64,000 bases of DNA from Anadara kagoshimensis (GCA_021292105.1 JACFYK010000022.1:357501-421500); one strand, 5' to 3'; counted from the first letter of the stretch, positions 11,401-22,599 are shown. Numbers and translations: made by a program. The notes: a model not told the origin generated them from the letters alone.

Positions 11401-12204
11401 CAAAAAACGTGTGTGACAGTGGAAGAAACAGCATCAACACTTATAGTTATAAAGAGCGATGGTGGTAGGATACTTAGATATTGAAGTACAATTGAATTTA
11501 TTTAATCTCTATAAATCCTAAAGTAAATTCGATTGATATTCGCGTGTTCTTGATATATTCAGCGGTACAACATATCAATACTACATGCTGCAATACAAGT
11601 GTAAATGTAATTATTGTCGTGTTTACAAATTAAGGGGAGCAATCTGCAAAAAATACTTCGAAGAGATGACGACGGACTCCAAGAAGACCTAAAACTCAAC
11701 ATTAAGTGAGTGAATTGCCATCAACTATTTCAATTAAAAAATTTAAAAAATATTAAATAATTAAATTTAATGATTAAAAAACCGTGGTTACATAATTTGG
11801 TGGCTAAATGCCATTGAAAAGACCCATTCATAAACACATAATTAACATTATGACTTTTAAGACAAAACCCTAACCCTAACCCTATTTACCAGAATGAAAT
11901 TCTTGCTATTCGATGACAACATGAGCAAGATTACAATTAACCGAGATACATTTAATCGTAAAGGATAGGGTTAAATTGTTATAAACTTTGATCAAATTTT
12001 AATTTTTATGAATGTAATACAGTTTCTAAGTCAAATATACGGATGAAAAAAAAGTTTAAGTGATGCTAAAATTCAAACTGAACGGTGTGGCTTTTTTCAT
12101 ATTTTCCCATTTATCAAGACCAGTCAGATTTTCTAAAAAATCCAAAGTTGGGAAGTTTTTTTTTTTTGTTTGTGTTTGTTATCAAGATTGTTAACTAACC
12201 ACAG
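8481..12204. other. Long AT-rich non-coding stretch
   Basis: No gene, RNA gene or element recognised. A three-copy telomere-like 'ccctaaccctaaccct' sits at 11,868-11,883, too short to be an interstitial telomere array. Confidence 0.5.
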
Positions 12205-12660
12205 CCAAATTCACCGTGTATTGCATCGCGTTAGGGGGACATGATTATTCATATCGGGGACATGATTTGAAGCGAGAATTCCGACAGGTGGGTTTAAAAG
12301 CTTTTGTTTTGTATCAAAATAACATATTTTAGTCATATTGTTGCCTCACGGAACATACGATATGTCTTGAGGCAATGCATCCACGATTTGATCTAAAATA
12401 GCAATAAATACCACTTTACCCCTGTAAAATATTGCTGGTGCGGACTACGAAGCATTTTGCAATACAAAACGTAGTATTGTGTACAAATGAAGCTTTATCG
12501 GTATATAAAATATCATTTATACTTTCATCTGTACCAAACTTATACATCAAAACCCTATATTTCTTCCACAATTAGTGTTTTAAATATGCATCAAACGGAT
12601 GATTAACATCACAATCAAGAATATTCCACTTGTGTCCAGGCATCATTAGTTATTATAGTT
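12205..12660. repeat. Left long inverted repeat arm
   Basis: Shares with 18,953-19,780 (inverted) blocks such as 'gcaatgcatccacgat', 'aataccactttacccctg', 'attgctggtgcggactac', 'ctttcatctgtaccaaactt' and 'aatattccacttgtgtccag'. Confidence 0.85.
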
Positions 12661-12715
12661 ATTATATGATTATTATTATTATTATTATTATTTATTATTA
12701 TTATCATTATTGCTC
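12661..12715. repeat. (TTA)n microsatellite
   Basis: ATT/TTA trinucleotide run just inside the left arm. Confidence 0.9.
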
Positions 12716-12739
12716 TCAATTCGGGAGCGAATATAGTGT

Positions 12740-12880
12740 CTTTATAAGAATCCACTCGAGGCATTTCCAAATTAATAAAGTGACATTTCGCTTGCCAGGA
12801 TATGTGGTGTTATCTGAGAGTACTGCGGTTTTCCCTAAAATGCTAATCGCCCCTATATAAGTGATAAGATGTTTAATAGC
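12740..12880 (+). repeat. Decayed SINE body fragment
   Basis: 'gcggttttccctaaaa', 'gctaatcgcccctatataag' and similar phrases parallel the SINE at 4124-4352 ('ctccggtttcctcaacc', 'gatcgccccgatataag'). No tRNA head survives. Confidence 0.5.
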
Positions 12881-14007
12881 CCCAGTTTGACAATCTTTCC
12901 TTAACTTAAATTAGCAAGATTTTTTGGAACTACGAATAAATATTTTTGTTATAACTAATGCAGATGTCTTAAGCTTGAAATAATCTTTAACATGACACCT
13001 TAAATTCCCTTATATCTTAACAGTAACAAAATTATAAAAGTTTTAATTTGAAAAATTTAAATTAAGGAAAATCTTATGTAAGAAATGATTGTGAAACGCG
13101 GCCAAGCTCTAGGCCAACCAAATATCTTTTAAACCGTTTTTAATTTTTTTCTAATATTAGGTATATGACCGTATATTGGTTTATATACCAAATGTAGACA
13201 CATAAAGTACAGACCTATCGAAAGTTTAAAAATAAGTAACAAAAAGAATTAAAGTTAGCCTGTCGACTGACCGAGTAACACATAGGCCTTGGTCGAAAAG
13301 CAGCCGAAATATGGATGTCAGCTGTTGAATTATATAGCTAATGATTGACTGGATGATCTTTTATTTTCGCACTAATTCGTTAGCTTTGTGTTAAACTGTA
13401 GGCAGGTGTGTACAGTAGGTCAAGGTTCGTGTCGTGACCCGATCTCAAAGCCTGTAAGAAGGCAGTCACGTTCCTGTGGTCAAACACGGGATATCAACTA
13501 AGTATTTTCATATTTTTGTCATAAAGACCTAATAGTTAATCACGAGGAAACAATTGATACTAAAAGTGTTTGTCACATATGTGCAAAGACGTTTTTCAAC
13601 AATTTCAACCTAAGAAGAAGAATTTAAGTGCAATATCTGCAACAAAACATTCCGAACTAAGTCAATCACGTTGCCACACGGACGGATTTTTTTATGTTCA
13701 GTCTGTGGCAAGGGGTATACGAAAAAGGCAAGTCTCGATAACCATATGCGATTCTTCTTCTATCTTGGAAAAAAAGAAAACTTGCGAAGTTTGTAACAAA
13801 CAACTAAAAGACGCATAAGCTCTAAAACAGCATTTAATAACACACACATATAAATGAGATGTTTGTTGTGGTTTGTTCAAGGACATCAAAACACATTTGC
13901 TTTCGTGTGATGACAGCAGTCAAAGACAAAGAGTGTATGGATGTTCTCAGTGTCAAAGAATGTTCGTCTCACCAAAGTATTTGTCGTTGCACATAAAGCG
14001 AGTACAT

Positions 14008-14515
14008 ACTTACTTACTTGTTTATTTAATTTAAACCCCTGAGCCGATATCTCTGCTGGTGGCTGGTGCCCCGAGGATATCAAAAACTCAGTAGGCAATA
14101 ATTTCGTATTATTGTCAAAATATACAATAGTTGTCTAAATTTCCTGACAGTTAAAATGTGAAATTTAAAAAACTAAGGTATACCCCCTCATTCAAAGTAT
14201 TTCCTTAGCCTAATTTGGTAAAATATATTTTGGTCCTTGGGTAGCTTTTCAACATCTTCAAAATAATTTGGTTTCATAATTTTGGTCCAAGCACTACTGA
14301 TGAGGAATGTATTCCGAAACGACCGTCTAGTGCTGTAAAATTAAAACTGGTATAATATGAAACTAGTCCTCTTCGTACGTGTGTGCATATAAGGCAACCA
14401 CCAGCTCTCTGCACAACTGTCTGTCCTTAGCCCTTTTCCGCTTCTTTCCACCCCATCCCCATCTCTTTCAGCTCTTTCTCTACTGTCCGCCTCCATGTTT
14501 CCTAAGCGAGTACAT
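14008..14515 (+). mobile_element. Retroposed insertion with 12-bp target-site duplication (Penelope-like/retrozyme-like)
   Basis: 'aagcgagtacat' occurs at 13,996-14,007 and again at 14,504-14,515, flanking a 496-bp insert. Removing the insert plus one repeat rejoins two zinc-finger coding blocks in frame, so the insertion edges are well supported. The insert carries a hammerhead ribozyme at 14,290-14,334 and has no open reading frame of note. Hammerheads of this kind are known from Penelope-like retroelements and from non-autonomous retrozymes. The insert ends in a pyrimidine-rich stretch (14,440-14,500). Confidence 0.8.
14290..14334 (+). ncRNA. Type I hammerhead self-cleaving ribozyme
   Basis: All conserved parts are in order. 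Stem I 5' strand 'agcacta' (14,290-14,296) pairs perfectly with 'tagtgct' (14,328-14,334). The core CTGATGA is at 14,297-14,303. Stem II is 'ggaat' (14,304-14,308) with 'attcc' (14,311-14,315) around a GT loop. The second core GAAA is at 14,316-14,319. Stem III is a 2-bp 'cg/cg' with an AC loop (14,320-14,325), followed by T-C, so the predicted cleavage is after C14,327 (GUC site). The very short stem III is typical of Penelope-like and retrozyme hammerheads, which usually cleave as dimers. All core bases I can check are intact. Confidence 0.9.
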
Positions 14516-14649
14516 AGACAAGCAAATAAACACTCCTGTATCTGTAGGAAAAGTTATGCCTACGCCATGTCCCTTAGACGTCACAAAATGTCTTGTGAAA
14601 GTGCAGTGGACAATAGGGTTTTGAACACTGACAGAATAGCACATATTCC

Positions 14650-15132
14650 GCCAAACATGCTGTAATATTTTGATTATTTTTATTGGGACAGCAAAACAAT
14701 TTAAGTGAATATATATAATATTATATGGTTTTATAGACTTGCCTAATTAAAGCCTGTAGTCTTTTTATGAGCTTATCTTTATTTTTTACTTTAAAGAAAA
14801 ACAGATAAACGAGTATAATATGCCACAATACGATTATATTTACAAATAAAAACGATATAAAATCACAACACAGAGAAAGCTTGCGATTATAAAAACTTAG
14901 ACATTATCATAAAACACATTAGCTAGAAACTACTCTGTTCAACAGCTTAAATTGAAACTGTCTTTCAATATAAATTAACTTCCAAGAGTGCTGTATCATT
15001 AAAAGAAACAAAACCTATTTCCATACGACTGTAAAATTTACAATAACATATAGGCATCATATTTTTTCTAAAAGTAGAAGAGTAGATAAAAAGAATAATT
15101 GAAAATTAATAAACTTAAAGTTTAACATTTAC

Positions 15133-15180
<48 letters not shown>

Positions 15181-15275
15181 TGTGTGTGTTTAAAACGTCT
15201 AAATTTGCAAATCGGGGATTTGATCTTTACACTTCATAATACTGTTGCGGTGAATAACTAAGCCCGTAAAAGAAA
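14650..15275. other. Non-coding stretch with (CT)n run
   Basis: A CT dinucleotide run lies at 15,133-15,175. A minus-strand AATAAA at about 14,780-14,790 could serve a transcript ending from the exon at 15,276-15,451; this is speculative. Confidence 0.5.
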
Positions 15276-15451
15276 CTACTCTAATTCAAAAGCTATGCCT
15301 AGTCCCTTTGTCGTCGAAATCTTTGATTCATCTCTTCGATGCCATTGCCTAACAGGGAAGGCACCTCTCGATGGTTCATGTGGCTTTGAAATGGTGCCAA
15401 ATTTAATTTTTCTAGCTATTTTTTCTTTTTGTTTGGTCAAAGTAATTGTGT
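15276..15451 (-). CDS. Possible terminal coding exon, basic C-terminal tail
   Basis: On the minus strand a good acceptor (pyrimidine-rich, 'tttctcag' ending at 15,452) is followed by 57 codons and a TAG stop. The peptide is charged and hydrophilic, with 'KQKEKIARKIKFGTISK' and ending 'STTKGLGIAFELE'. The acceptor is phase 1, matching the phase 1 donor of the EGF exon at 21,570, so it could be the 3' end of the host surface-protein gene. However, it lies inside the inverted-repeat element and could instead be an exon of that element's minus-strand gene. No membrane-spanning exon was found between the two. No domain recognised. Confidence 0.35.
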
Positions 15452-16049
15452 CTGAGAAATAAAGAAAGAGAATCATTTATCTAGAACAGATGCTTTGTCG
15501 AATGTTACCTTTCACAGATTTCATACGTCAGCCTTTTAATACTTAATGCTATGTTGTGGACTGCCATTACGTGAATTATTCATGTGTACTATTTTATCCC
15601 CATAACTTGCTAGGAATTATATCCATCAGATGCGTCCAGTTGTTCAAAGTTTTGGTTGTTTTTTTTTTTAAATATTTTTTGTTATCCATTTAATTCAAAT
15701 AATTGATGTTGTAAAATGTAAAATATGTGGTATCGCAAAAGGTAATAAACGCCAAAACATAGATTATATTATTATTATTTATCATAATATTTTATTAGTT
15801 ATATTATCTTAATGATTGTGTCTTTTATTACAACATAAATTACATGACTTGGTATGATATTACTGTCTAAGCGCGTCAGAGGTTGTGCGTTATCTTCGAA
15901 TGTGGAGTCGTTTAAGGTCACAGTATGAACAGCCTACACACCACTTGTCCTCGATGTTCGCATGAAAAACCCCTGTAATATATACTAATGAGCACGATGT
16001 TTTATGAAGCATAATACCCTCTGCGGCAGCTAACATTAAAATGTTTAAA
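15452..16049. other. Non-coding stretch
   Basis: AT-rich, with a short ATT run near 15,765. No gene recognised. Confidence 0.4.
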
Positions 16050-16290
16050 CCCCAAGTTAAAGCTGAGTGTTCGCTTTGTATGTGGAAGACCGGGGTTCGA
16101 TTCCGACCAGACTTTAGAAATTGCACGCCAGCTTGGCAACACTGTAGGCCTCTACTCCGACTCTCGCTAAGCGCACCACTAAGGTATGAATTTCTACCCC
16201 TTTTTAGTATGATAGCAAGTGAATCTCGATATAAGTGAATAATCTTGAGTATGTCAGTCGGATAATACTCAGTAAAACATCAAATAAAAA
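16050..16290 (+). mobile_element. tRNA-derived SINE, plus orientation
   Basis: A B-box 'ggttcgattcc' (16,094-16,104) follows a weak A-box region. The 3' part contains 'ctcgatataagtgaataatc' and an A-rich tail, the tail type shared by the other SINEs here. Confidence 0.75.
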
Positions 16291-16733
16291 TAATTTCTAC
16301 ATTTTCATTAATAAAAAGCACATTTTGGTATTAATATACATACATTGAAAGTTCTTATCTAACTGTACTTAGTTTACAAGTCATAACTTCTGCGTCTCTT
16401 AATATTAAAGACGGTACATCCCTGGCTTTTTTTGACACTTGACTATTTGGACTTAAGGTCTGAAGAACCCTACTGTTGTTTCTGCCGCCAGTGAACCAAT
16501 ACTACAAATGTTGTAAGAGTCTGTCATTCCAAATAACTGTAGTTTTGAATCTATATCAATGCACATACCCTCCAATGTTACAATTGGTATCTGCTTTATA
16601 TATCTACCTGGAGGAAGAACAAACCGAAATCAACACCATCGAGTAGAACTTTTCTCATTTCAATCAACTTTTTAATCCTATCAATAGCTGTTAAACTTGG
16701 CAGTTATTAGTTTCATACCAAATTCTTATTACA

Positions 16734-18930
16734 TTAAGTAATGCCTGTGCTTTCATTGTAACCATTTTCCATTATCCATTGTTCTACTTCAAAACTAAAA
16801 TTAGTTCTTGTGTTAGGCACACTTTGCTTGTCTATAAGGTATTCAACTATTGGGATTGTTAATGGTGTCTTGTTTGCTTTTGCGCATTCTTTCCAAGCCT
16901 TTTTAGTGACATTAGCTACACCAGTGGTGGAACACATTATCCTGAGGTGTGTCATTGTGTGAACAGTCTACACTTTTTGTGAGTAATTCACCAATATACG
17001 GGTTTTGTTCAGGATAGAAATACTAGAAATTCACACAATTCTCGAATCACTCAATAACAACGTTTTGGTTAATTGCTGATCCACCTCGCCACACTTGTTA
17101 TCTAGTAGGAAATATATAAGACGCATAAGCAGCGTTTAAACTAGCTTAAGGATACTTTTTTATTTCAATACTTTCAGGCACAGTTGTGAAAGAGAAACAG
17201 CATGTTTATGAGCTCTAAAAGTGTTGTGTTTAATGTTCAGTTTGTAGGTTCCTGAGCAAAGCATTGCACATAAAACATTTACTTTTTTATGTTTGTTCCA
17301 AGAATTTGTTGGAAGCAACCGTCTAAGGCATTCACTTAAACTGTTATTTCGTGATTAGTCAAAGATCTTATTGTGACATGAATCAGAAGCTTAGAGATTT
17401 TTCCATTTTGACGTTTTGTTATTAGCTGGCAGGCTTACCAACGAATTATTTATTACAAAGTTATCTTCAATGAGTTTGATCGCGAAACTGTTGTCATATT
17501 CCTGCATTGTATTCTGTTTGCTATCGAGATTAACCAGCCAGTTTCTGCTTGACTAGTTCTACTTTTCTCCTTGATGTTCATAACAAAAAGGTTGGTCTTC
17601 ATTAAGTATTTGAAGCAAATAATCTTCTTGAGAATTTGAAAACATATCTGGCGTTTGGTTTTGAACTACATTTTATGATACATTAATTGAAGACACTATG
17701 TTCTCTATGTCTTTATCTGGGGTGGCCTGAACAGATTGTATAATATTTTCTGGAAGCCAATCTATGTTGACATGAGTGTCTGCGTTTTCTTCTTCTTCAC
17801 TTCTTGAGGACGGTCGATTTATTTTGCGTCAGAAGTCTTTATTGTCAGTTGTTTTGATTTTTTCAAAAGCTGTGTCTTTACTTGTTATGACAATGGACAC
17901 ATACTTTCTATTTCCATGTTTGCTTCATAATCACCATTCAGGACTGTGTTGAGTTTACTGATAGTACTAATAAGATAGGGCTTAGACAATTTTTGAACAT
18001 CCGCCCATACGGCCAGTTGTAACTGATAAATGGTCAATGGTTTGTCGTTAGAATCTCTTGTCATTAGTTTAATCCACTATCCATCAGTTGTTTGAAAGCA
18101 TTCGAAACCCGCGTTCCTTACATTCTTTTAAAACTTCGTTTGTTGCATTTTGGAATTGAGCAGAAGTCAATTTGTAGTGTTTTAGACCGTATGTAATTGG
18201 GAAAGAACATGGGGTTTCTAATTTGGAATTTCTATCTTTGTTTGTCAATACCCAGACCATACAAACCTCCGTTTTTTCGTAGCAGCAAGTAACCGTCCTT
18301 TATAACCCGACATGATGTTTCTAGTGCAATTACCACATTTTCTAGGTTCCATTTGGTGTCGTGTATAAAAGCACATAGATACGGAATTACACTGCATTGT
18401 TGTCCAACGTTACTATTTATCATTGAAAGTGACGGAAATTCTCCCAGAAAAATAACATTTGCATTTACAAATTTCTTTATCATTTGTCGAATGTGTTTCG
18501 TCTCTTGCCTTGACTTATTTGGAACAGTAAGATTTTCCTTATCGTAAAGATCTTCAACTTCCTTCCAGATATCATCCTATAGCTGTTTGTTAAATATTAC
18601 CTTAAAATCGTGGTACTTTTCAGCAATATGAAACATAAATTAGCATATTAGTATCTAAAACAACCATTTCTGACAAACACTGGCAAACACTATTCTCTGA
18701 AATTGTGTAATGAACTGCTAGCTTATTATCGGCCGGAAAATGGACTTTATTTATATATTGATATATTTTGGTTTGCGTTTAGGAGGATGAAGCCACAGAC
18801 TTGACCTTTTCTTTGGCATATTGTCTGAAACAAAAACACTTCCTTTTGAAGCATTTAGATGATATACCTGATCAAAAATAACAACATCATCATAATCATC
18901 ATCATCATCTAGTTAATCTCCGTAGGTTTC
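16734..18930 (-). pseudogene. Unrecognised decayed gene, probably encoded by the inverted-repeat element
   Basis: Long readable blocks follow one another on the minus strand with occasional stops and frame changes: 'DQVYHLNASKGSVFVSDNMP' (about 18,880-18,820), 'FHYTI..CQCLSEMVVLDTN' near 18,700-18,645, an 83-codon open block at 18,483-18,232 containing 'IPYLCAFIHDTKWNLENVVI', then 'TPCSFPITYGLKHYKLTSAQ' (from about 18,214), 'RDSNDKPLTIYQLQLAVWAD' (about 18,060-18,000), an acidic serine-rich block near 17,800 and a 73-codon block at 16,955-16,734 ending 'ENGYNESTGIT'. Sustained codon-like sequence over 2 kb in this AT-rich region argues for a real former protein. I do not recognise a family or catalytic motif. 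Its start lies just inside the right inverted-repeat arm, which suggests it belongs to the element. Confidence 0.5.
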
Positions 18931-18952
18931 TAATCTGAAAACTGGAACTATA

Positions 18953-19780
18953 ATAACTAATGATGCCTGGACACAAGTGGAATATTCTTGATTGTGATGT
19001 AATCATTTTTTTTTTAATTTAATTTTATTTATTTTTTTAAAAACAATTTATTACACTCCCAATTTTGTATTGGGTGCATATATGTATTAAAAACATTAAG
19101 CACTTTATTGGTATGTTCAAACGCATATAACAGATATGACTAACATTTAAAGCAATATAAATGCGTTTTATATAGACATTGGTGTACAGTGCCCAAACAG
19201 TTAATGTGGCCAGCGACATTAAGATTAATTCCGTATTAAATATCGCTGATGTGACCAATTCTTTGTGGCATTTTATGGTGCTTTTCTGAAATTATTTGTA
19301 AAAATCATCAGGATGGTCTGTAAATTACATCTGATCATGTCCATCGGGTGATTAAAATTATGTCCCCCGATTGATGTATATTTAAAACACTATTGTGGAA
19401 GAAATAAAGTGTTTGAGGTATAAGTTTGGTACAGATGAAAGTATAGATGATATTTTATATACCGAATGCAAACCTTGCATTGTATAGAGCTTCATTCGTA
19501 CACAAGACCACGTTTTGTTTTGAAAAATGCTTTGTAGTCCGCACCAGCAATATATTGCAGGGGTAAAGTGGTATTTATGTCCTTATTTTAGATCGTGGAT
19601 GCATTGCCTCACAGACATATCGTCATGTTTCGTGAGGCATAAGTTATGACCAAAATATGTTATTTTGATCCAAAACGAAAGCATTTTGAACCCACCTGTC
19701 GGAATTTCCCGCTTCAAATCATATCCTCCGAGATGACATAACAATGTCCCTCTAACGCGAAGCCGTACACGGTGAGTTGG
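18953..19780. repeat. Right long inverted repeat arm
   Basis: Inverted counterpart of 12,205-12,660. It is longer by about 370 bp, mostly an AT-rich segment at about 19,005-19,370 with no counterpart on the left. Confidence 0.85.
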
Positions 19781-21389
19781 TTTGAGATGTTTAAAATACA
19801 TTGGTTTTACCATGCAGTTAGCTGTCTCACGATATAAGAAGATACTTACATGATCTGTACGATCTGTAAATTGTTTCATCAGACATAAAAAAAAACACTC
19901 GTTTATCTACAGGATCTACAACCAATGAGCGAATTATGCAGGCAGGTATATCCAAGGGTATGTTCTCAAGAGTTTCATTAGGATAACGGACTTCAGTGTA
20001 TATCCGTTTAATCTTATCTCCAGAAAAGTAATACAGTATATCGCCTGCATCTGTAAGTAATATATTACATTCAATTGTGGACGTCTTTATTGACCGTCGA
20101 ACATATAAGATTTATAGTGAATTACTCATTTCTATGATATTTTATCTTAGATGTATTTTAAGGTTTTTGTTTGAAAGTCTTTTTACTTAATCATTAAAGC
20201 AATATTTACACAAATTGTTATGTTACAGTCGTCAGTTTCAGTGTATTCAGATAACGTCTATCCTACATCTGGAATCAACTGAATTAATTGTAATTCTAAA
20301 AAAAACATTTGACCATTTTGACCCCGTGCATGACATAAGCAAATGTGTTATTACCACATAATTTTATGCCTTTATTTTATAACATACATGTACATTGGCT
20401 TTATAACTCTATGACTGGCTATTAATACATCAGTTTAAAGATAATTAAAGTATAAACAAAAGAAAAATGTCATATGTGGGTCATATATAATAGATTATTT
20501 TGATCAAAAACGTAAATACGTATTAGTTCCGCAATTTTGTTATCGCCATACTGTTTGATCGTTATTGCTGTTCACCACGAATCAAGATCGATCATCCATC
20601 AATTTGTTTGAAGAATATCATGAAATTTTGATTTAATTCTAAATTGGACTATTTAACCATATTCATTCGATGCCCGAAGTTGCATGCGTACGGTTATACT
20701 GGTATATATTCCTCTGATTTTTTTAAAAAAAAAAACCTTAAAGTTAATGTTTGGCAATGCAATTTTCCGATCCATAATCGGTGATCAAAGGAAAACAAAC
20801 TGTCCGCAAAGGCTATGTGATTGGTTTTATTTCTTGTCATGAAGTAGATTTTATGAAAAGCAGTATTACAAATATATAGATTAAAACTCCTGAGTTGGGT
20901 TAATTTTATCCATTTTAATGAACGTTTGAAATACAAACAGTTTTTTAACTTCTGTCTGATATACGGGTACATTTATAACACTTAGGAATGTAAACTTTTG
21001 AAGCTATGTGACAATGTAGTTACAACCTGTAGATGAAATTGTTTATTCAGGAATATTAATCAAGCTAAGATTTGTTAAGTCCCTCAAAACTTATGTTGCT
21101 AAAATACGATGTTTATTAGATGCATACGTTTTACTAAATTTTCTAGTGTTACATATTTTTGCTTGGACTTTGGAATTCTTCATATCATCCTATTCCTGTG
21201 GGACACCACGGCACCTTATAGGCAAAGACAAAAACTATTAAATTAAATGTGGATAATAGACATTTATGCTTTTATCAATTATTCCGTCGACACCAATATA
21301 CATTTGCGTATTTGTTAATCAAAAACATACAAACTATTTCATGTCCAAAAAACAACAAAAACTGCCTATTTAAGTTGAATATTTCAACT
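19781..21389. other. Intronic or intergenic non-coding stretch
   Basis: No exon or recognisable element; open frames here are short and low-complexity. Confidence 0.4.
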
Positions 21390-21470
21390 TTTATAAGGGA
21401 AGTGAGACCGGGTTCTCGGGAAGGTTTAGTACCTTCTGTTTAGCTTGCTACACCCGTCACGTGTGAAATA
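21390..21470 (-). repeat. Reverse-transcriptase tail family fragment
   Basis: 'agggaagtgagaccgggttc' and 'gctacacccgtcacgtgtga' are reverse complements of tail-family blocks. About 80 bp survive. Confidence 0.7.
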
Positions 21471-21569
21471 GAGTACTAAATCTTTATCAATCTGATGGTG
21501 ACAAACTGCTCTCAGACTTATATATTTATACTTAATTAAACGTGATGAAAGCGATGATTAATGTATTAC

Positions 21570-21689
21570 CTCCAGTACAAGTTTTGTTGTCATTATCAAG
21601 TTGGTAACCCTCATAACATCTACAGTGATAATAAGGAGGTTCTTGTATTCTTGTACATCCCTGCTCACATCTAAACATACATGGATCCT
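21570..21689 (-). CDS. EGF-like domain exon of the multidomain surface protein
   Basis: A 120-nt exon bounded by 'ttttacag' (acceptor) and 'gtaata' (donor), phase 1 at both ends. It encodes about 40 residues with six cysteines in EGF order: C-x3-C-x3-C-x10-C-x-C-x12-C, including 'DPCMFRCEQGC' and 'YHCRCYEGYQLDNDNKTC'. EGF modules of this type commonly follow YWTD propellers in LDL-receptor-like proteins and are extracellular, disulfide-bonded spacers or ligand sites. It is the most 3' exon I can assign securely; the next upstream exon is the EGF at 35,827, so the intervening intron would be about 14 kb and is full of mobile elements. Whether further exons follow is unclear. Confidence 0.85.
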
Positions 21690-22599
21690 CTGTAAAACCA
21701 AATTGTAGTACAAAGTATCGATACATCTAATTATGCACTTAAAACATCAATATTGGTCTATCATCACCTTAAAGCTCTATGTTGGGTAGAAGTTCCTGAT
21801 TACTACCCAATCTGAGTATCTTTCTTGTTAAGCTTTTCATTATTGATTGTGTTGGTTGTTGTCAAGTACATTTTTCAGTTCCAAAGTTTCTGTCTATAGA
21901 ATGGATTGGAAGAACATATACAATGTAAAGTTATGCTTTATAAATATGAAATTATTTAATATTAAGGTATTCCTGAAGCTACAAATTTCCTCGATAATTA
22001 GATATATTTTAAATTTTGCGTGTTCCTAACTATGTTCTCTATTTGTTAAAAAGAAAAAAGCAGATGCTTTGGTTTTCGTGGCTTTTTAAGAAGACCGTGT
22101 TAAACCTATCTGTCTTTAAGTATGTTATGCCCATTACACACATTTCTGAGAGGTTTTATTGTTTGTAATTGATTAAAGCCTAACATGACATAATGAAAAC
22201 ATTTAAAAAGTTCTAATTCATATGACGTGATCTGGATTTCTTTGAAAACCTACACTTAGAAAGTTTGTTTGTTATATTCTATAACAATTTTCTAAAAATC
22301 ATATACCCGAGTTCGTGTTTTCGAGATATGGAAAGGATTATCTCCCCTACCTCTTACTTTTATTATTGATTGTTTCAAATTTAAACAGTCAAAGTTATAT
22401 GCTAAAGATGTGTTTCGAGTACATGTTTCAGAAATCATAGTGCGAAATGGAATTTTAAAATATGATGATTAACCCTTTCCCGTTCTGGATAAAATGCCAG
22501 GTTTTCATGGAATTTCAGGTGCGGTTTAATAAATGTAAATTACAAGATCATTGAAAAGGTCAGTGATTTGGTGTGTGGTACCACTGTAGAGCATATATG
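21690..22599. other. Intronic non-coding stretch
   Basis: No exon or repeat recognised. Confidence 0.4.

Larger units (their letters stand above)
13562..14649 (+). pseudogene. Decayed C2H2 zinc-finger protein gene, interrupted by a hammerhead-bearing insertion
   Basis: Several finger-like cysteine/histidine motifs appear in sequence but in shifting frames: 'VCHICAKTFFNNFNLRRR' (from about 13,570), 'FKCNICNKTFRTKS' (about 13,622), 'FLCSVCGKGYTKKASLDNHM' (about 13,690-13,750), 'KTCEVCNKQLKDA' stopping before 'ALKQHLITH' (about 13,780-13,850), 'VCCGLFKDIKTHLLSC', and 'YGCSQCQRMFVSPKYLSLHI' followed by K-R-V-H (to 14,007). After a 508-bp interruption (insert plus one target-site repeat) it continues as 'RQANKHSCICRKSYAYAM' with 'LRRHKMSC' and ends at a TAA near 14,660. 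C-x2-C...H-x3-4-H fingers usually bind nucleic acid. At least three frameshifts or stops make it non-functional. It sits inside the inverted-repeat element and may be that element's own gene. Confidence 0.7.
12205..19780. mobile_element. Candidate 7.6-kb DNA element with long terminal inverted repeats and two gene remnants
   Basis: The left arm (12,205-12,660) is the reverse complement of the right arm (18,953-19,780), which carries extra inserted sequence. Matching outer ends read 'caccgtgta(t/c)' then 'tcgcgttag(g/a)ggga'; inner ends both read 'tgtccaggcatcattagtta' and stop together. Between them are a plus-strand C2H2 zinc-finger pseudogene (13.5-14.6 kb), a decayed minus-strand gene (16.4-18.9 kb), a hammerhead-bearing insertion and a SINE. 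Arm length and gene content resemble a large autonomous DNA transposon, but I recognise no transposase, polymerase or integrase and no target duplication. The alternative is two independent insertions of one repeat in opposite orientation. Confidence 0.5.

Noticed and set aside
11868-11883. Telomere-like CCCTAA repeats
   Set aside because: Fewer than three full units in AT-rich DNA; not enough for an interstitial telomere or chromosome-end claim.
13698-14098. Minus-strand open frames over the zinc-finger region
   Set aside because: They are antisense to readable C2H2 motifs, and one crosses the insertion boundary.
19037-19258. Transmembrane exon for the surface protein ('LILMSLATLTVWALYT')
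   Set aside because: It lies within the inverted-repeat arm, lacks convincing splice sites and is AT-rich sequence that readily gives hydrophobic translations.
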